NCBI RefSeq assembly: GCF_018780385.1
Contig: NZ_JADMJO010000003.1
Location: forward strand, 124,001-188,000
Direction: 5' to 3'
Length of the DNA stretch: 64,000 bases
Source: Hydrogenophaga sp.
GTDB taxonomy: Bacteria > Pseudomonadota > Gammaproteobacteria > Burkholderiales > Burkholderiaceae_C
The notes under the pieces were generated by a model, which worked only from the letters and a program-made list of their open reading frames with translations, did not search any database and was not told the DNA's origin. Positions 39,392 to 48,821 of the stretch are shown piece by piece (within the stretch, counting starts at the first letter, position 1; each line of letters opens with the position of its first letter). Both the position numbers and the translations under genes were made by a program.

Positions 39392-40684
39392 TTGAAAATC
39401 GCGATCGTAGGAGCGGGTGTCGTGGGCATTGCCTGCGCGCACGAGTTGTCACAGGACGCCCACGAGGTCACTGTCTTCGAGCGGCGCAGCACGGTGGCCG
39501 AGGAAGCCAGCTTTGCCAATGGGGCACTCATCGCTCCAGGCTGGACGGGGCCTTGGACGCACGACCACCGGCGCCTCGCATGGCCCTGGTCTGCCAGCGG
39601 TGCAGGTCTTCAGCTGTCGCGCCTGCCTCGCGGGACCGAATGGAACTGGCTATGGCAATGGCGGCGTGCCGGCCAGGGTTCGCAGATGCTGTCGAACCAC
39701 GCGCAGATTCACCGATGGCTGCGCTACAGCCAAGAGCGCCAGCAGGCGATCACCGATCAGTACCAGTTTGAACACGATCGCAGCCACGGCATGCTGGTGC
39801 TGCTGCGCAGCGAGTCGGAAGCAGCAGTCGCCCAGACCCCATTGGCACAACTGCGCGACCTCGGGCTGACGCCCAGGTTGCTCTCGGCGGATGAGGCACG
39901 CGCCTTGGAGCCCGCGCTCAACACCGAAACGCCATTGCACGGCGCTGTTGAACTCGGCGGGGAGGCTGTGGCCAATTGCAGGGAATTCGCCGTGTTGTTG
40001 CGCGCCCAGGCTCAGGGGATGGGCTGCCGCTTCGAGTTCAACACCATCGTCAGCCGCATCGAGCCGCAATTGACTGCAGGTGTGAACCTGACACTCACCC
40101 ACACCGCCTCCCACCCGTCCGGCGAAACCCCGAACAACATGGCTCAGCGGTTCGATGCGGTGGTGGTCTGCACCGGCGTGGCCGCTGCCGGCATGCTTTC
40201 ACCGTTGGGCTTGAAATTGCCGCTGCAATCGGTGGTCGGCCATTCGCTGAGTGCCGCGGTACGCGAACCCATGGATGCACCGCAATCGGCGGTGCTGGAT
40301 GCGCGGCACGGCATTTCCATCGCCCGCCTGGGCCAGCGCGTGCGCGTGGCCGGCGGAGCCGAGTGGGGACGCGAATCCGGCCCGCCGTCAAAAGCCGGAC
40401 TGCAACGTTTGTACCGCGCGCTCTCCGACTGGTTTCCTGGCGCTGTCCGCCTGGGCGGACCGGCCGGCAGCGTGCAGGAATGGCGCGGCGTGCAAGCCAC
40501 CGTGCCCGATGGAATGCCGCTGATCGGCGCGAGCCGGCTGCCCGGAATCTGGTTGAACCTGGGTCACGGACAAGTCGGGTGGTCCGTGGCATGTGGTGCC
40601 GCGAGGGCACTCGCCGACCGCATCGAAGGCCGCACACCCGATATCGATCTGGCCGCCTGTTCGCCCCAGCGCTACGGACTTTGA
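39392..40684 (+). CDS. DadA-family FAD-dependent D-amino-acid dehydrogenase
   Basis: 430 residues. A GxGxxG FAD-binding Rossmann start (KIAIVGAGVVGIACAHELSQ) and C-terminal segments (VQEWRGVQATVPDGMPLIGA; NLGHGQVGWSVACG) match DadA-type D-amino-acid dehydrogenases, which oxidise D-amino acids into the respiratory chain. The start is TTG with GGGAG ahead; no in-frame ATG lies upstream. Next gene is 15 bases on. The exact substrate is unknown. Confidence 0.85.
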   Translation: MKIAIVGAGVVGIACAHELSQDAHEVTVFERRSTVAEEASFANGALIAPGWTGPWTHDHRRLAWPWSASGAGLQLSRLPRGTEWNWLWQWRRAGQGSQMLSNHAQIHRWLRYSQERQQAITDQYQFEHDRSHGMLVLLRSESEAAVAQTPLAQLRDLGLTPRLLSADEARALEPALNTETPLHGAVELGGEAVANCREFAVLLRAQAQGMGCRFEFNTIVSRIEPQLTAGVNLTLTHTASHPSGETPNNMAQRFDAVVVCTGVAAAGMLSPLGLKLPLQSVVGHSLSAAVREPMDAPQSAVLDARHGISIARLGQRVRVAGGAEWGRESGPPSKAGLQRLYRALSDWFPGAVRLGGPAGSVQEWRGVQATVPDGMPLIGASRLPGIWLNLGHGQVGWSVACGAARALADRIEGRTPDIDLAACSPQRYGL

Positions 40685-40699
40685 GCCAGACTGGGGCCC

Positions 40700-42286
40700 A
40701 TGCGAATCATCACCCACGATCGACTTGAGCCTCTCTTTGATACGGCGGCCACGCGGGCCATCGAACAAGCCGCCCAGGCCACCCTGCCCCACCACGCGCT
40801 GATGGCGCGAGCGGGCTTGGCGGTCGCGCGGCTCGCGCAGGCGCTGGCGCCGCATGCCCGCTGCATTTGGGTGGCTTGTGGCCCGGGCAACAACGGGGGC
40901 GATGGCCTGGTGGCTGCCATGCACCTGCACGCGTGGGCGCGGCAGTCGGGCAGCGCCCTGCGGGTGGTGGTTACCCATGCCGCCGACCCCGCGCGTCTGC
41001 CTCCAGACGCGCGCCAGGCACTGGTCGCCGCGCAAGCCGCGGGCGTTGCTTTCCATTCCTCTCCACCAGACGACGCCGACCTCGCGATCGACGCGCTGCT
41101 GGGCATCGGCGCCATACGTCCACTGAGAGGACCGCTCGCCGCCTGGCTGGCCAAGCTGCGCACAAGCGCCGCGCCGGTGTTGTGCGTTGATCTGCCCAGT
41201 GGCCTGCACGCCGACACCGGTGTGCTGACGGCGATAGAGCATGTCGGGAACGACCCAGCCGTCGCCATGCGGCCCGGGCCGCGCCACACCCTGTCGTTGT
41301 TGACCTTGAAACCGGGGTTGTTCACCGGGCAGGGTCGAGACGCTGCGGGCCAGGTCTGGTTCGACGATCTGGGTGCGATGCCTGCGGCCGACGTGCGCCT
41401 GGCGGCCTGGCTGTCCGGCCGTGCGGCACATGCCGACCCCAAGGCGTCCATGTCGCACGCAAGCCACAAAGGCAGCTTTGGTGATGTGGTGGTCATCGGT
41501 GGACAAGGCGTGGCCACGAACGGCGCGGGCATGACGGGCGCGGCGGTGCTGGCGGCCCGAGCGGCGTTGCATGCCGGCGCAGGAAGGGTGTTCGTCGGGC
41601 TGCTGGAAGCCGCTTCGCAGAGCGAAACCACCTGGGACCCTGTGTGCCCCGAACTCATGTTTCGCAGACCGGAAACCTTGCTGGACACCCCTCTGCTGCG
41701 TCAAGCCAGTGTGGTCTGCGGTTGTGGGGGTGGCGCGTCCGTGGCGGCGATGCTGCCCCGGTGTTTGTCCAGTGCACCCACGTTGGTGCTGGACGCCGAT
41801 GCACTCAACGCCGTCGCACAAGACGCCAGTCTGCAAGCACAACTGACCCACCGCCAGGGGCGCGGCTGGATCACCGTGATCACCCCGCATCCCTTGGAAG
41901 CCGCTCGATTGCTCGGAACCGACACCGCCCAAGTCATGAGCGATCGCCTGCGGGCCGCGCGCACCCTCGCCTCGCAGTTCGGCGTCATTTGTGTGCTCAA
42001 GGGTTCAGGCACAGTGATCGCCGCACCGACCGAGACCACCCGCATCAACGCCACCGGCAACGCAGCGCTCGCCACGGCGGGCACCGGCGATGTATTGGCG
42101 GGCATGATCGGCAGCGCCTTGGCGCGGCCGGTTTCGTCGCCCGAAGAAGCACTGGATCGCGTGGCCGGCGCAGTGTTCCAGCATGGCTGGCTGGCTGATC
42201 ACTGGAATGACGGCGAATGGTCGACCCCGCAGCGTCCATCACTGGTCGCCGGCGAGCTCGCCCTGCGCGCCAGACCCATCGGCTGA
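40700..42286 (+). CDS. nnr: bifunctional NAD(P)HX epimerase/ADP-dependent dehydratase
   Basis: 528 residues. Repairs hydrated NADH/NADPH. The N-terminal NnrE (YjeF_N) domain holds WVACGPGNNGGDGLVAAMHL near residue 57. The C-terminal NnrD carbohydrate-kinase-like domain starts with GSFGDVVVIGGQGVATNGAG near residue 257 and ends with the ADP site NATGNAALATAGTGDVLAGM near residue 453. Normal fused length; probably cotranscribed with the preceding dehydrogenase. Confidence 0.95.
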   Translation: MRIITHDRLEPLFDTAATRAIEQAAQATLPHHALMARAGLAVARLAQALAPHARCIWVACGPGNNGGDGLVAAMHLHAWARQSGSALRVVVTHAADPARLPPDARQALVAAQAAGVAFHSSPPDDADLAIDALLGIGAIRPLRGPLAAWLAKLRTSAAPVLCVDLPSGLHADTGVLTAIEHVGNDPAVAMRPGPRHTLSLLTLKPGLFTGQGRDAAGQVWFDDLGAMPAADVRLAAWLSGRAAHADPKASMSHASHKGSFGDVVVIGGQGVATNGAGMTGAAVLAARAALHAGAGRVFVGLLEAASQSETTWDPVCPELMFRRPETLLDTPLLRQASVVCGCGGGASVAAMLPRCLSSAPTLVLDADALNAVAQDASLQAQLTHRQGRGWITVITPHPLEAARLLGTDTAQVMSDRLRAARTLASQFGVICVLKGSGTVIAAPTETTRINATGNAALATAGTGDVLAGMIGSALARPVSSPEEALDRVAGAVFQHGWLADHWNDGEWSTPQRPSLVAGELALRARPIG

Positions 42287-42300
42287 CGCGGGACGAGCGA

Positions 42301-42852
42301 TCAGCCCAGGATCATCAGCCCGACCTGCAGCAGGATGATGAGCACCAGCGCCGACAGGTCGACACCGCCCACGAGCGGAATCACACGGCGGATCGGGCGC
42401 AGCAGGGGCGCACACAGGCGATCCAGCGTGACCATCACCGGCGACTGCGGCTGCACCCACGACAGGATGGCGTAGCCGATCAACAGGATCATCAGGCCCT
42501 GCAACAGCGTGCGCACCAGGATGCGCAGTGCCATGGTCAGGATGGTGACCACCCACGTGGCGGGCGAGGCCGAGCCCTCCGACACGCCGGTTGCCAGCAT
42601 CAGCCAGATCCCGCCATACGCCAACGCCAGCAGCACGGCAGACAGAAGGCTGCCCCAGTCGATGCGGCTCTGCGCCAACGCACGCGGCAGGATGCGCCGC
42701 ACGGGTTGGACCAGCCAGTCGGTCACGGCAATCGCAAAGCGCCCGGGTTGGGCCGACATGTGCACGCGCAGGTGGTTCATCCAGGCGCGCAGCAAGGCCA
42801 TCGCCATCAGGAAAAAGAACAGGGTTTCGAGCAGGAAGAAAACGATGCGCAT
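42301..42852 (-). CDS. YggT-family membrane protein
   Basis: 183 residues with two YggT repeats, each a hydrophobic helix followed by a conserved PVRRILP or PIRRVIP segment. The second reads LCAPLLRPIRRVIPLVGGVD. Inner membrane, function unsettled (linked to division or osmotic shock in some bacteria). Start MRIVFFLLETLFFFLMAMAL; 50 bases after the amidotransferase-type gene and convergent with nnr. Confidence 0.88.
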   Translation of the reverse strand: MRIVFFLLETLFFFLMAMALLRAWMNHLRVHMSAQPGRFAIAVTDWLVQPVRRILPRALAQSRIDWGSLLSAVLLALAYGGIWLMLATGVSEGSASPATWVVTILTMALRILVRTLLQGLMILLIGYAILSWVQPQSPVMVTLDRLCAPLLRPIRRVIPLVGGVDLSALVLIILLQVGLMILG

Positions 42853-42902
42853 GCGTTGCTGGTGTGTGATGAGTGCGAGAAACGGGCAAGCCGATGCGAA
42901 GT

Positions 42903-43868
42903 TCAGGCGCCTGCCAACCGCAATGGCGGACGAGGCACGCGTGGGTCGGGCTCGCGGCCCGCGGCCAAGCGCTCCATGGCGGCAGCGCGAGATGCCTCCA
43001 GGAAGTCCAGCATGATCGGCGAGCTGTCGGCCAGCGCGTGCCGACCGTGATGGAACTCCGGATGCCACTGGACACCTCGGGCGTAGGCGTCGCCGGTCCA
43101 GCGAATCGCCTCCACCATGCCGTCCAGCGTCGACACGGCCTCCACCACCATGCCCTTGCCGAGTTCGGCCACAGCTTGGTGGTGGATGCTGGTCACACGC
43201 AACTGAGACGCATTGGGGTACAGCTTGGTCAACGCCGTGCCTTGCAGAAAGGTGACATCGTGTTCGAGCTGGTCGTACAGATCGGTGTCCACATGGGAAT
43301 GAGCCGCCGGACACTGGGTGGGAATGTCCTGGTACAACGTGCCGCCGAACGCCACATTGAGCAGCTGCGCACCGCGGCACACGCCCAGCACCGGCTTCTT
43401 CTGTGCCAGAAAGGTCCTGAGCAAGGCCAGTTCGTATTTGTCGCGCACCACGTCGCCGTGCCAGCGCGGGTCGATCGGCGTCTGCCCGTAGGTCTGAGGC
43501 GCCACATCGGCCCCGCCCTGCAACACCAGTGCGTCGAGTTCCTGCACCACATGCTCCACTTTGAGGTGGCGCGCAGCATGCTTGCTGTCGTGCGCGACGG
43601 CGGGGACCATGAACGCAATGGCCCCGTGCTCCATGATCCAGTGCGCCAGCGACTGCTCGATGTACTGCAGGTTCTTGTTGCGGAAACCCAGCTCCGAGGG
43701 CACGTGGTACAGCAGTCGGGCCGACACGCCAATGCGCAGCGGACGCTCGGCGGACATCGGAGGCACCTTGGGCAGCGCTGCCTTCACCGGCCGCGATCGG
43801 ACGCGACTGGTCGATGGGGCTTCCAATGCAGCCGACTTGGAAGCGGTCTTCTTTGGCGCAGTGCTCAC
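42903..43868 (-). CDS. class I glutamine amidotransferase-like gamma-glutamyl hydrolase (PuuD-like)
   Basis: 321 residues. A basic Ser/Pro/Ala-rich N-terminal tail of about 40 residues precedes a peptidase C26 domain: LRIGVSARLLYHVP, LVLQGGADVAPQTYG, nucleophile in VLGVCRGAQLLNVAFGG, and the His-Glu pair in GVQWHPEFH. Family members hydrolyse gamma-glutamyl amides such as gamma-Glu-GABA. The GTG start 14 bases after rnr is the best available; Met38 just before the domain (MSAERPLRIGVS) is an alternative. No putrescine-pathway genes are nearby, so the substrate is uncertain. Confidence 0.8.
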   Translation of the reverse strand: MSTAPKKTASKSAALEAPSTSRVRSRPVKAALPKVPPMSAERPLRIGVSARLLYHVPSELGFRNKNLQYIEQSLAHWIMEHGAIAFMVPAVAHDSKHAARHLKVEHVVQELDALVLQGGADVAPQTYGQTPIDPRWHGDVVRDKYELALLRTFLAQKKPVLGVCRGAQLLNVAFGGTLYQDIPTQCPAAHSHVDTDLYDQLEHDVTFLQGTALTKLYPNASQLRVTSIHHQAVAELGKGMVVEAVSTLDGMVEAIRWTGDAYARGVQWHPEFHHGRHALADSSPIMLDFLEASRAAAMERLAAGREPDPRVPRPPLRLAGA

Positions 43869-43881
43869 GGTGTGCGGCCCT

Positions 43882-46179
43882 TCAACGACGACTCTTGCGG
43901 GGCTGATTGGCGGTGCTGCGCGCGCCACCTCGGTCCGACTTCTTGCCTGCGGCCTTCTTCACCGCCGCCTTGACTTCCATCGCCGGTGCGCGTGGCGCAC
44001 GCTCCTGACGGCCCGAGGGCGCGACATCGGAGCCGCGACCCCGATGGGGTTTGCCGCGCCCGGCTCCGGCGGTCCCGTCTGCAGGCCCTGCTTGACCCGT
44101 CTTGTCGCGCATGGCACGCAGCACCAGGTCGTCGTCGCCACTGACAAGGCGGAAGTCGATGCGACGACCATCCAGGTCCACCCGGCTCACCTGCACCTGC
44201 ACGCGCGTGCCCAGGGCATAACGAATGCCCGTTCGTTCGCCGCGCAATTCCTGCCGCGCTTCGTCAAAGCGGAAGTACTCACCACCGAGCTCGGTGATGT
44301 GCACCAAGCCTTCAACGTACATGGCATCGAGCGTGACGAACAGTCCGAAGCTGGTGACCGAGCTGACAACACCGCTGAACTCCTCCCCCAGATGCTCGCG
44401 CATGTACTTGCACTTGAGCCAGGCCTCCACATCGCGGCTGGCCTCGTCGGCGCGGCGCTCGTTGGCGCTGCAGTGCAGGCCGGCAGCCTGCCAGGCCAAC
44501 GTATCGACCGACGGTTTTTTCACCACCTCGCCCACCGCCAACGGCTTGGCTCGACTGGCCAGGCGTTTGCTCAGCTTGGCATGGGCCTCACCCGGTGTGG
44601 GCAGCGCGGGCAACTCATAGCGCTTGCGCGCCAGGATCGCCTTGATCACGCGGTGCACCAGCAAATCGGGGTAGCGGCGGATAGGACTGGTGAAGTGCGT
44701 GTAGGCCTCGAAGGCCAGGCCGAAGTGGCCGCTGTTGATCGGTGTGTAAATGGCCTGCTGCATGGATCGCAGCAGCATGGTGTGGATCTGCTGCGATTCG
44801 GGCCGGTCCTTGGTGGCGGCCGCGATCTTCTGGAAATCGGCGGGCTTGGGATTGTCGCCAATGGTTTGCGACACGCCCATGGCCTTGAGGTAATTGCGCA
44901 GGATTTCCTGCTTCTCGGGCGTGGGGCCTTCGTGCACACGGAACAGGCCGGTGTGCTTGCCTTCGCTGATGAAGTCGGCCGAGCAGACGTTGGCCGCCAG
45001 CATCGCTTCTTCAATCACCTTGTGGGCGTCGTTGCGGGTGCGCGGAATGATCTTTTCGATGCGCCCCGACTCGTCGCAGACGATCTGCGTCTCGGTGGTC
45101 TCGAAATCCACCGCACCGCGCTCGCCACGCGCGGCAAGGAGCGCGCGGTACACGTCGTGAAGATTGAGCAGGTAAGGCACGAGCGCCTTGCGTTGGCTCG
45201 CCTCGGGACCTCGCGTGTTCTGCAGGATGGCCGCCACCTCGGTATAGGTGAAGCGTGCGTGGCTGAACATCACCGCTGGGTAAAACTGATAGGCGTGGAC
45301 TTCGCCCTTGGCGTTGACCAGCATGTCACACACCATGCAGAGGCGCTCCACGCCGGGGTTCAGCGAACAGAGACCGTTGGAGAGCTTCTCCGGCAGCATG
45401 GGGATCACGCGGCGCGGAAAGTACACCGAGGTTGCGCGGTCGTAGGCGTCGATGTCGATGGCCGAGCCGGTCTGCACATAGTTGCTCACATCGGCGATGG
45501 CGACCAGCAAACGCCAGCCTTTGCCCTTGCCCACCTTGGCCGGCTCGCAATACACGGCATCGTCGAAGTCACGCGCGTCTTCGCCGTCGATGGTGACCAA
45601 GGGCACATCACGCAGATCAACACGGTCCTTGTGATCGACTGCGCGCACGTGGTCAGGCAGTGCACGGGCCTGCGCCATGGCAGCATCCGAGAACTCGTGT
45701 GGCACACCGTACTTGCGCACCGCAATCTCGATCTCCATGCCGGGGTCGTCGATCTCTCCAAGTACTTCCTTCACACGACCCACCGGCTGCCCGTACAGCG
45801 CAGGTGGCTCGGTGAGTTGCACCACCACCACCTGGCCCGGCTTGGCCGAACCGGTGGCGCCCTTGGGAATCAACACGTCCTGCCCATAGCGCTTGTCTTC
45901 GGGCGCCACCAACCACACACCGCTCTCCTGGAGCAGGCGGCCGATGATGGGGGAATCGGAACGTTCGACGATTTCCGTCACGCGTCCTTCGGGGCGACCT
46001 TTGCGGTCGAGGCGCACGACACGGGCCTTGACCCGGTCCTTGTGAAGTACGGCCCGCATCTCGTTGGAGGGCAGATAGATATCGGCCTGACCATCGTCGC
46101 GGATCACAAAACCATGGCCGTCCCGATGACCGGAGACGACACCTTCATATTCGGCCAACAGGCTGTTTTTTTCGTTCAC
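43882..46179 (-). CDS. rnr: ribonuclease R
   Basis: 765 residues, processive 3'-5' exoribonuclease for structured RNA. Cold-shock-like domains at the N-terminus, RNB catalytic domain with metal-binding aspartates in VTIDGEDARDFDDAVYC near residue 240, S1 domain near residue 630 (GEEFSGVVSSVTSFGLFVTL), and a Lys/Arg-rich C-terminal tail. Start is GTG (VNEKNSLLAEYEG). An ATG 40 codons upstream is rejected because it reads antisense through the tRNA-Leu gene. Confidence 0.95.
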   Translation of the reverse strand: MNEKNSLLAEYEGVVSGHRDGHGFVIRDDGQADIYLPSNEMRAVLHKDRVKARVVRLDRKGRPEGRVTEIVERSDSPIIGRLLQESGVWLVAPEDKRYGQDVLIPKGATGSAKPGQVVVVQLTEPPALYGQPVGRVKEVLGEIDDPGMEIEIAVRKYGVPHEFSDAAMAQARALPDHVRAVDHKDRVDLRDVPLVTIDGEDARDFDDAVYCEPAKVGKGKGWRLLVAIADVSNYVQTGSAIDIDAYDRATSVYFPRRVIPMLPEKLSNGLCSLNPGVERLCMVCDMLVNAKGEVHAYQFYPAVMFSHARFTYTEVAAILQNTRGPEASQRKALVPYLLNLHDVYRALLAARGERGAVDFETTETQIVCDESGRIEKIIPRTRNDAHKVIEEAMLAANVCSADFISEGKHTGLFRVHEGPTPEKQEILRNYLKAMGVSQTIGDNPKPADFQKIAAATKDRPESQQIHTMLLRSMQQAIYTPINSGHFGLAFEAYTHFTSPIRRYPDLLVHRVIKAILARKRYELPALPTPGEAHAKLSKRLASRAKPLAVGEVVKKPSVDTLAWQAAGLHCSANERRADEASRDVEAWLKCKYMREHLGEEFSGVVSSVTSFGLFVTLDAMYVEGLVHITELGGEYFRFDEARQELRGERTGIRYALGTRVQVQVSRVDLDGRRIDFRLVSGDDDLVLRAMRDKTGQAGPADGTAGAGRGKPHRGRGSDVAPSGRQERAPRAPAMEVKAAVKKAAGKKSDRGGARSTANQPRKSRR

Positions 46180-46187
46180 TTTTTCTC

Positions 46188-46196
46188 TGCTATAAT
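46188..46196 (+). promoter_or_regulatory. tRNA-Leu promoter, extended -10
   Basis: TGCTATAAT with the -10 at 46191-46196, 17 bases before the mature tRNA 5' end. The -35 region is only a T-rich stretch. It lies in the narrow gap to the divergent rnr start. Confidence 0.65.
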
Positions 46197-46213
46197 TTCG
46201 TTTTTCCTGAAAT

Positions 46214-46298
<85 letters not shown>

Positions 46299-46303
46299 AT
46301 CAT

Positions 46304-46344
46304 AAGGGCTTGCAAACGTGATGTTTGCAAGCCCTTTTCTTTTG
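46304..46344 (+). terminator. strong intrinsic terminator of tRNA-Leu
   Basis: Perfect 14-bp stem (46304-46317 with 46323-46336), 5-base loop, then TTCTTTTG. Confidence 0.92.
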
Positions 46345-46387
46345 TCTCAACGCAAACAAGCGCACAACCGCCTGTTGACACGTTGAT

Positions 46388-46414
46388 CGCATGCTCCGAA
46401 ATTCGGAGCATGCG
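46388..46414. repeat. 27-base perfect palindrome downstream of tRNA-Leu
   Basis: 13-base arms, CGCATGCTCCGAA and its exact complement, around a single A. It lies in the 130-base gap between the tRNA terminator and rimO. There is no U tract on either strand, so it is not an obvious terminator; it could be an operator or site-specific recombination half-site. Confidence 0.7.
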
Positions 46415-46467
46415 TTGCTGGACAGCTGCGGCACTGCTTGGGGCGACCAAGAGGCCGGCTTTCACCA

Positions 46468-47853
46468 TCAAATCGGGACCGCCAACAGGTCGTGTCCCTG
46501 CGCTGCGACAACCCGCGCCTTGGTGAATTCACCCACCTTCAAAGTCTTGCTGATCTTCTCTGGCGGGAGCAAACGCACCAATCCGTCGATCTCGGGCGCA
46601 TCCGCATAACTGCGGCCAATGCCCCCCTTCTTGCCCATGCCGGGCGCCGAATCCACCAGCACCTGCATGGTCGCGCCAACGCGCTGTTGCAGCTTGTCGG
46701 CCGACACGGCTTCAGCCACCGCCATGAAGCGCGCCCGGCGCTCTTCACGCAAGGCATCGGGCACGGCATCAGGCAATGCATTGGCCGCGGCACCGGGAAC
46801 GGGCGAGTAGGCAAAGCAACCCGCTCGGTCGATGCGCGCTTCGCGAAGGAAGTCCAACAAGTGATCGAACTCGGCCTCCGTCTCGCCGGGGAAACCAGCG
46901 ATGAAGGTGCTGCGCACAACGATCTCCGGGCACAGCTCGCGCCAGCGCGCGATGCGCTCGAGATTCCTTTCACCACTGGCCGGCCGCTTCATGCGGCGCA
47001 GCACGTCGGGGTGGCTGTGCTGCAGCGGCACGTCGAGGTACGGCAAGCACAGACCTTCGGCCATGAGCGGAATGATTTCGTCCACGTGCGGATACGGATA
47101 GACGTAGTGCAAGCGAACCCAGGCGCCATAGCCTTTGGCCAACTCGCCCAGCGAGCGCACGAGGTCGAACATGCGCGTTTTCACCGGTTTGCCGTCCCAG
47201 AAGCCGGTGCGGTACTTCACGTCCACGCCATACGCCGAGGTGTCCTGGCTCACCACCAGCAACTCTTTCACACCGGATTCGAACAGCTTGCGCGCTTCTG
47301 TCAGCACGTCTCCAATGGGGCGACTCACCAGATCGCCGCGCATGGAGGGAATGATGCAGAAGGTGCACCGGTGGTTGCAGCCCTCGCTGATCTTCAGGTA
47401 GGCGTAGTGGCGCGGCGTGAGCTTGATGCCCTGCGGTGGCACCAGATCCACAAAGGGGTCGTGCGGCTTGGGCAGGTGCTGGTGCACCGCGGTCATCACC
47501 TCGTGCGTGGCGTGCGGGCCGGTCACGGCGAGCACGCTGGGGTGCATCTGGCGCACCAGGTTGCCGCCGCCCTCGCCTTCGCGCGCGCCCAGGCAACCCG
47601 TGACGATGACCTTGCCGTTCTCGGCCAGGGCTTCACCAATGGTGTCCAGGCTTTCACGCACGGCGTCGTCGATGAAGCCGCAGGTGTTGACGATCACCAG
47701 ATCTGCGCCGGCGAAGGTCTTGGAAGTTTGGTAGCCCTCGGCGCTGAGTTGCGTGAGGATGAGTTCGGAGTCAGTGAGCGCCTTGGGGCAACCCAGGCTG
47801 ACAAAACCGACTTTGGGGGCCGCGTTGGCGACCGGGACAAGCGTTTCAGACAT
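46468..47853 (-). CDS. rimO: ribosomal protein S12 methylthiotransferase RimO
   Basis: 461 residues, radical SAM enzyme that methylthiolates an Asp of S12. The N-terminal UPF0004 domain has its cluster cysteines in [23 protein letters not shown] and [10 protein letters not shown]. The radical SAM CxxxCxxC motif reads [18 protein letters not shown] near residue 155. A C-terminal TRAM domain follows. Normal length. Separated by 90 bases from phaR on the same strand. Confidence 0.96.
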   Translation of the reverse strand: MSETLVPVANAAPKVGFVSLGCPKALTDSELILTQLSAEGYQTSKTFAGADLVIVNTCGFIDDAVRESLDTIGEALAENGKVIVTGCLGAREGEGGGNLVRQMHPSVLAVTGPHATHEVMTAVHQHLPKPHDPFVDLVPPQGIKLTPRHYAYLKISEGCNHRCTFCIIPSMRGDLVSRPIGDVLTEARKLFESGVKELLVVSQDTSAYGVDVKYRTGFWDGKPVKTRMFDLVRSLGELAKGYGAWVRLHYVYPYPHVDEIIPLMAEGLCLPYLDVPLQHSHPDVLRRMKRPASGERNLERIARWRELCPEIVVRSTFIAGFPGETEAEFDHLLDFLREARIDRAGCFAYSPVPGAAANALPDAVPDALREERRARFMAVAEAVSADKLQQRVGATMQVLVDSAPGMGKKGGIGRSYADAPEIDGLVRLLPPEKISKTLKVGEFTKARVVAAQGHDLLAVPI

Positions 47854-47943
47854 GCCCCGATTGTCTCAGACCTGCTGCAACGCCGCAGAGAAATGGATGA
47901 TCCGGCGCCGACCAGCGCGGCGGCGGAGCGTGGGGGACATGCT

Positions 47944-48480
47944 TCAGCGTTTGAGCCCGAGTGCTGCCAGCATCTGCTCGCTGTTCTTCTGCATCTGCTC
48001 CTGCATCTGGGTGAACGCGCTGCGCGACTGCTCCAGGTAGGTGCCCATCATGCCCTGCATCATGGGCGACTGCACGTTCATGAACTGCTTCCAGGCCTCG
48101 GGATTCACACCGCTGGACTGCTCGGTCATCTTGTGCTGCAGGTCCATGAAGATCTGCACGTTCTTCTCCAGGTAAGCACCCATGAAGTCCTGCATGGCGT
48201 GCCCGTAGAAGCGAATGATGTTGGCCAGCACCTGCTCGGTGAAGATGGGCACGCCGGCAGTTTCCTCTTCCAGGATGATCTGCAGCAGGATGCTGCGCGT
48301 GAGGTCATCGTTGGTCTTGGCGTCGCGCACCACGAAGAGCTCGTTGTCCATCACCAGCGTCTTGACTTCGGCCAGCGTGATGTACGACGAAGTATCGGTG
48401 TCGTAAAGACGCCGATTCGGGTACTTCTTGATGACGCGCACAGCGGGCTGGCTGCCACTCTCGGCCTTGTTTTTTTGCAC
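47944..48480 (-). CDS. phaR: polyhydroxyalkanoate synthesis repressor PhaR
   Basis: 178 residues. N-terminal PHB/PHA accumulation regulator DNA-binding domain (VIKKYPNRRLYDTDTSSYIT, residues 16-35) and two PHB_acc repeats rich in Met/Gln in the C-terminal half. It binds PHB granules and DNA and represses phasin genes in relatives. The GTG start has only a weak Shine-Dalgarno. Together with bdhA at 52 kb it points to PHB storage. Confidence 0.94.
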   Translation of the reverse strand: MQKNKAESGSQPAVRVIKKYPNRRLYDTDTSSYITLAEVKTLVMDNELFVVRDAKTNDDLTRSILLQIILEEETAGVPIFTEQVLANIIRFYGHAMQDFMGAYLEKNVQIFMDLQHKMTEQSSGVNPEAWKQFMNVQSPMMQGMMGTYLEQSRSAFTQMQEQMQKNSEQMLAALGLKR

Positions 48481-48634
48481 TGATGGATCTTTCTGGAAGA
48501 AGGGAATGAACCGCCGGATACGGTCGGGGGTTCATGGGGCATTCTAGAAACGCTTGAACGCCCCCGCAGCATGGGTTTTCCCTGTGCATGCTAACGATCT
48601 CCGCGCTTTTCAGGAGAACAATCAGAACAGGCCA

Positions 48635-48662
48635 CAAAAAAGCCCGACTCGGGGTCGGGCTT
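48635..48662 (-). terminator. intrinsic terminator of tRNA-Val
   Basis: Minus-strand stem of 9 bp (48654-48662 with 48640-48648) followed by a T6 run. The interval 48481-48634 between phaR and this hairpin shows no gene; it should hold the phaR promoter. Confidence 0.88.
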
Positions 48663-48693
48663 GGTTGCTGGATGCCTGGCATCCGGAAAAGTT

Positions 48694-48770
48694 TGGTAGG
48701 CGCGATTGGACTCGAACCAACGACCCCCACCATGTCAAGGTGGTGCTCTAACCAGCTGAGCTACGCGCCT
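48694..48770 (-). tRNA. tRNA-Val(GAC)
   Basis: 77 bases with encoded CCA. Acceptor AGGCGCG/CGCGCCT; D-arm TAGCTCAGCTGGTTAGAGC; anticodon stem CCACC/GGTGG with loop TTGACAT gives GAC (48734-48736 complement). T-arm has GGTTCGAGTCC. Standard class I tRNA. Confidence 0.97.
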
Positions 48771-48791
48771 ACAAACGATTCGAAGCTGCGA

Positions 48792-48821
48792 AGTATAGCA
48801 GCACTCCGAGACCGTTTTTCA
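48792..48821 (-). promoter_or_regulatory. tRNA-Val promoter, extended -10
   Basis: TGCTATACT on the minus strand (-10 at 48792-48797) with TGAAAA about 18 bases upstream. It overlaps the end of relA. The mature tRNA begins 22 bases downstream of the -10. Confidence 0.6.
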
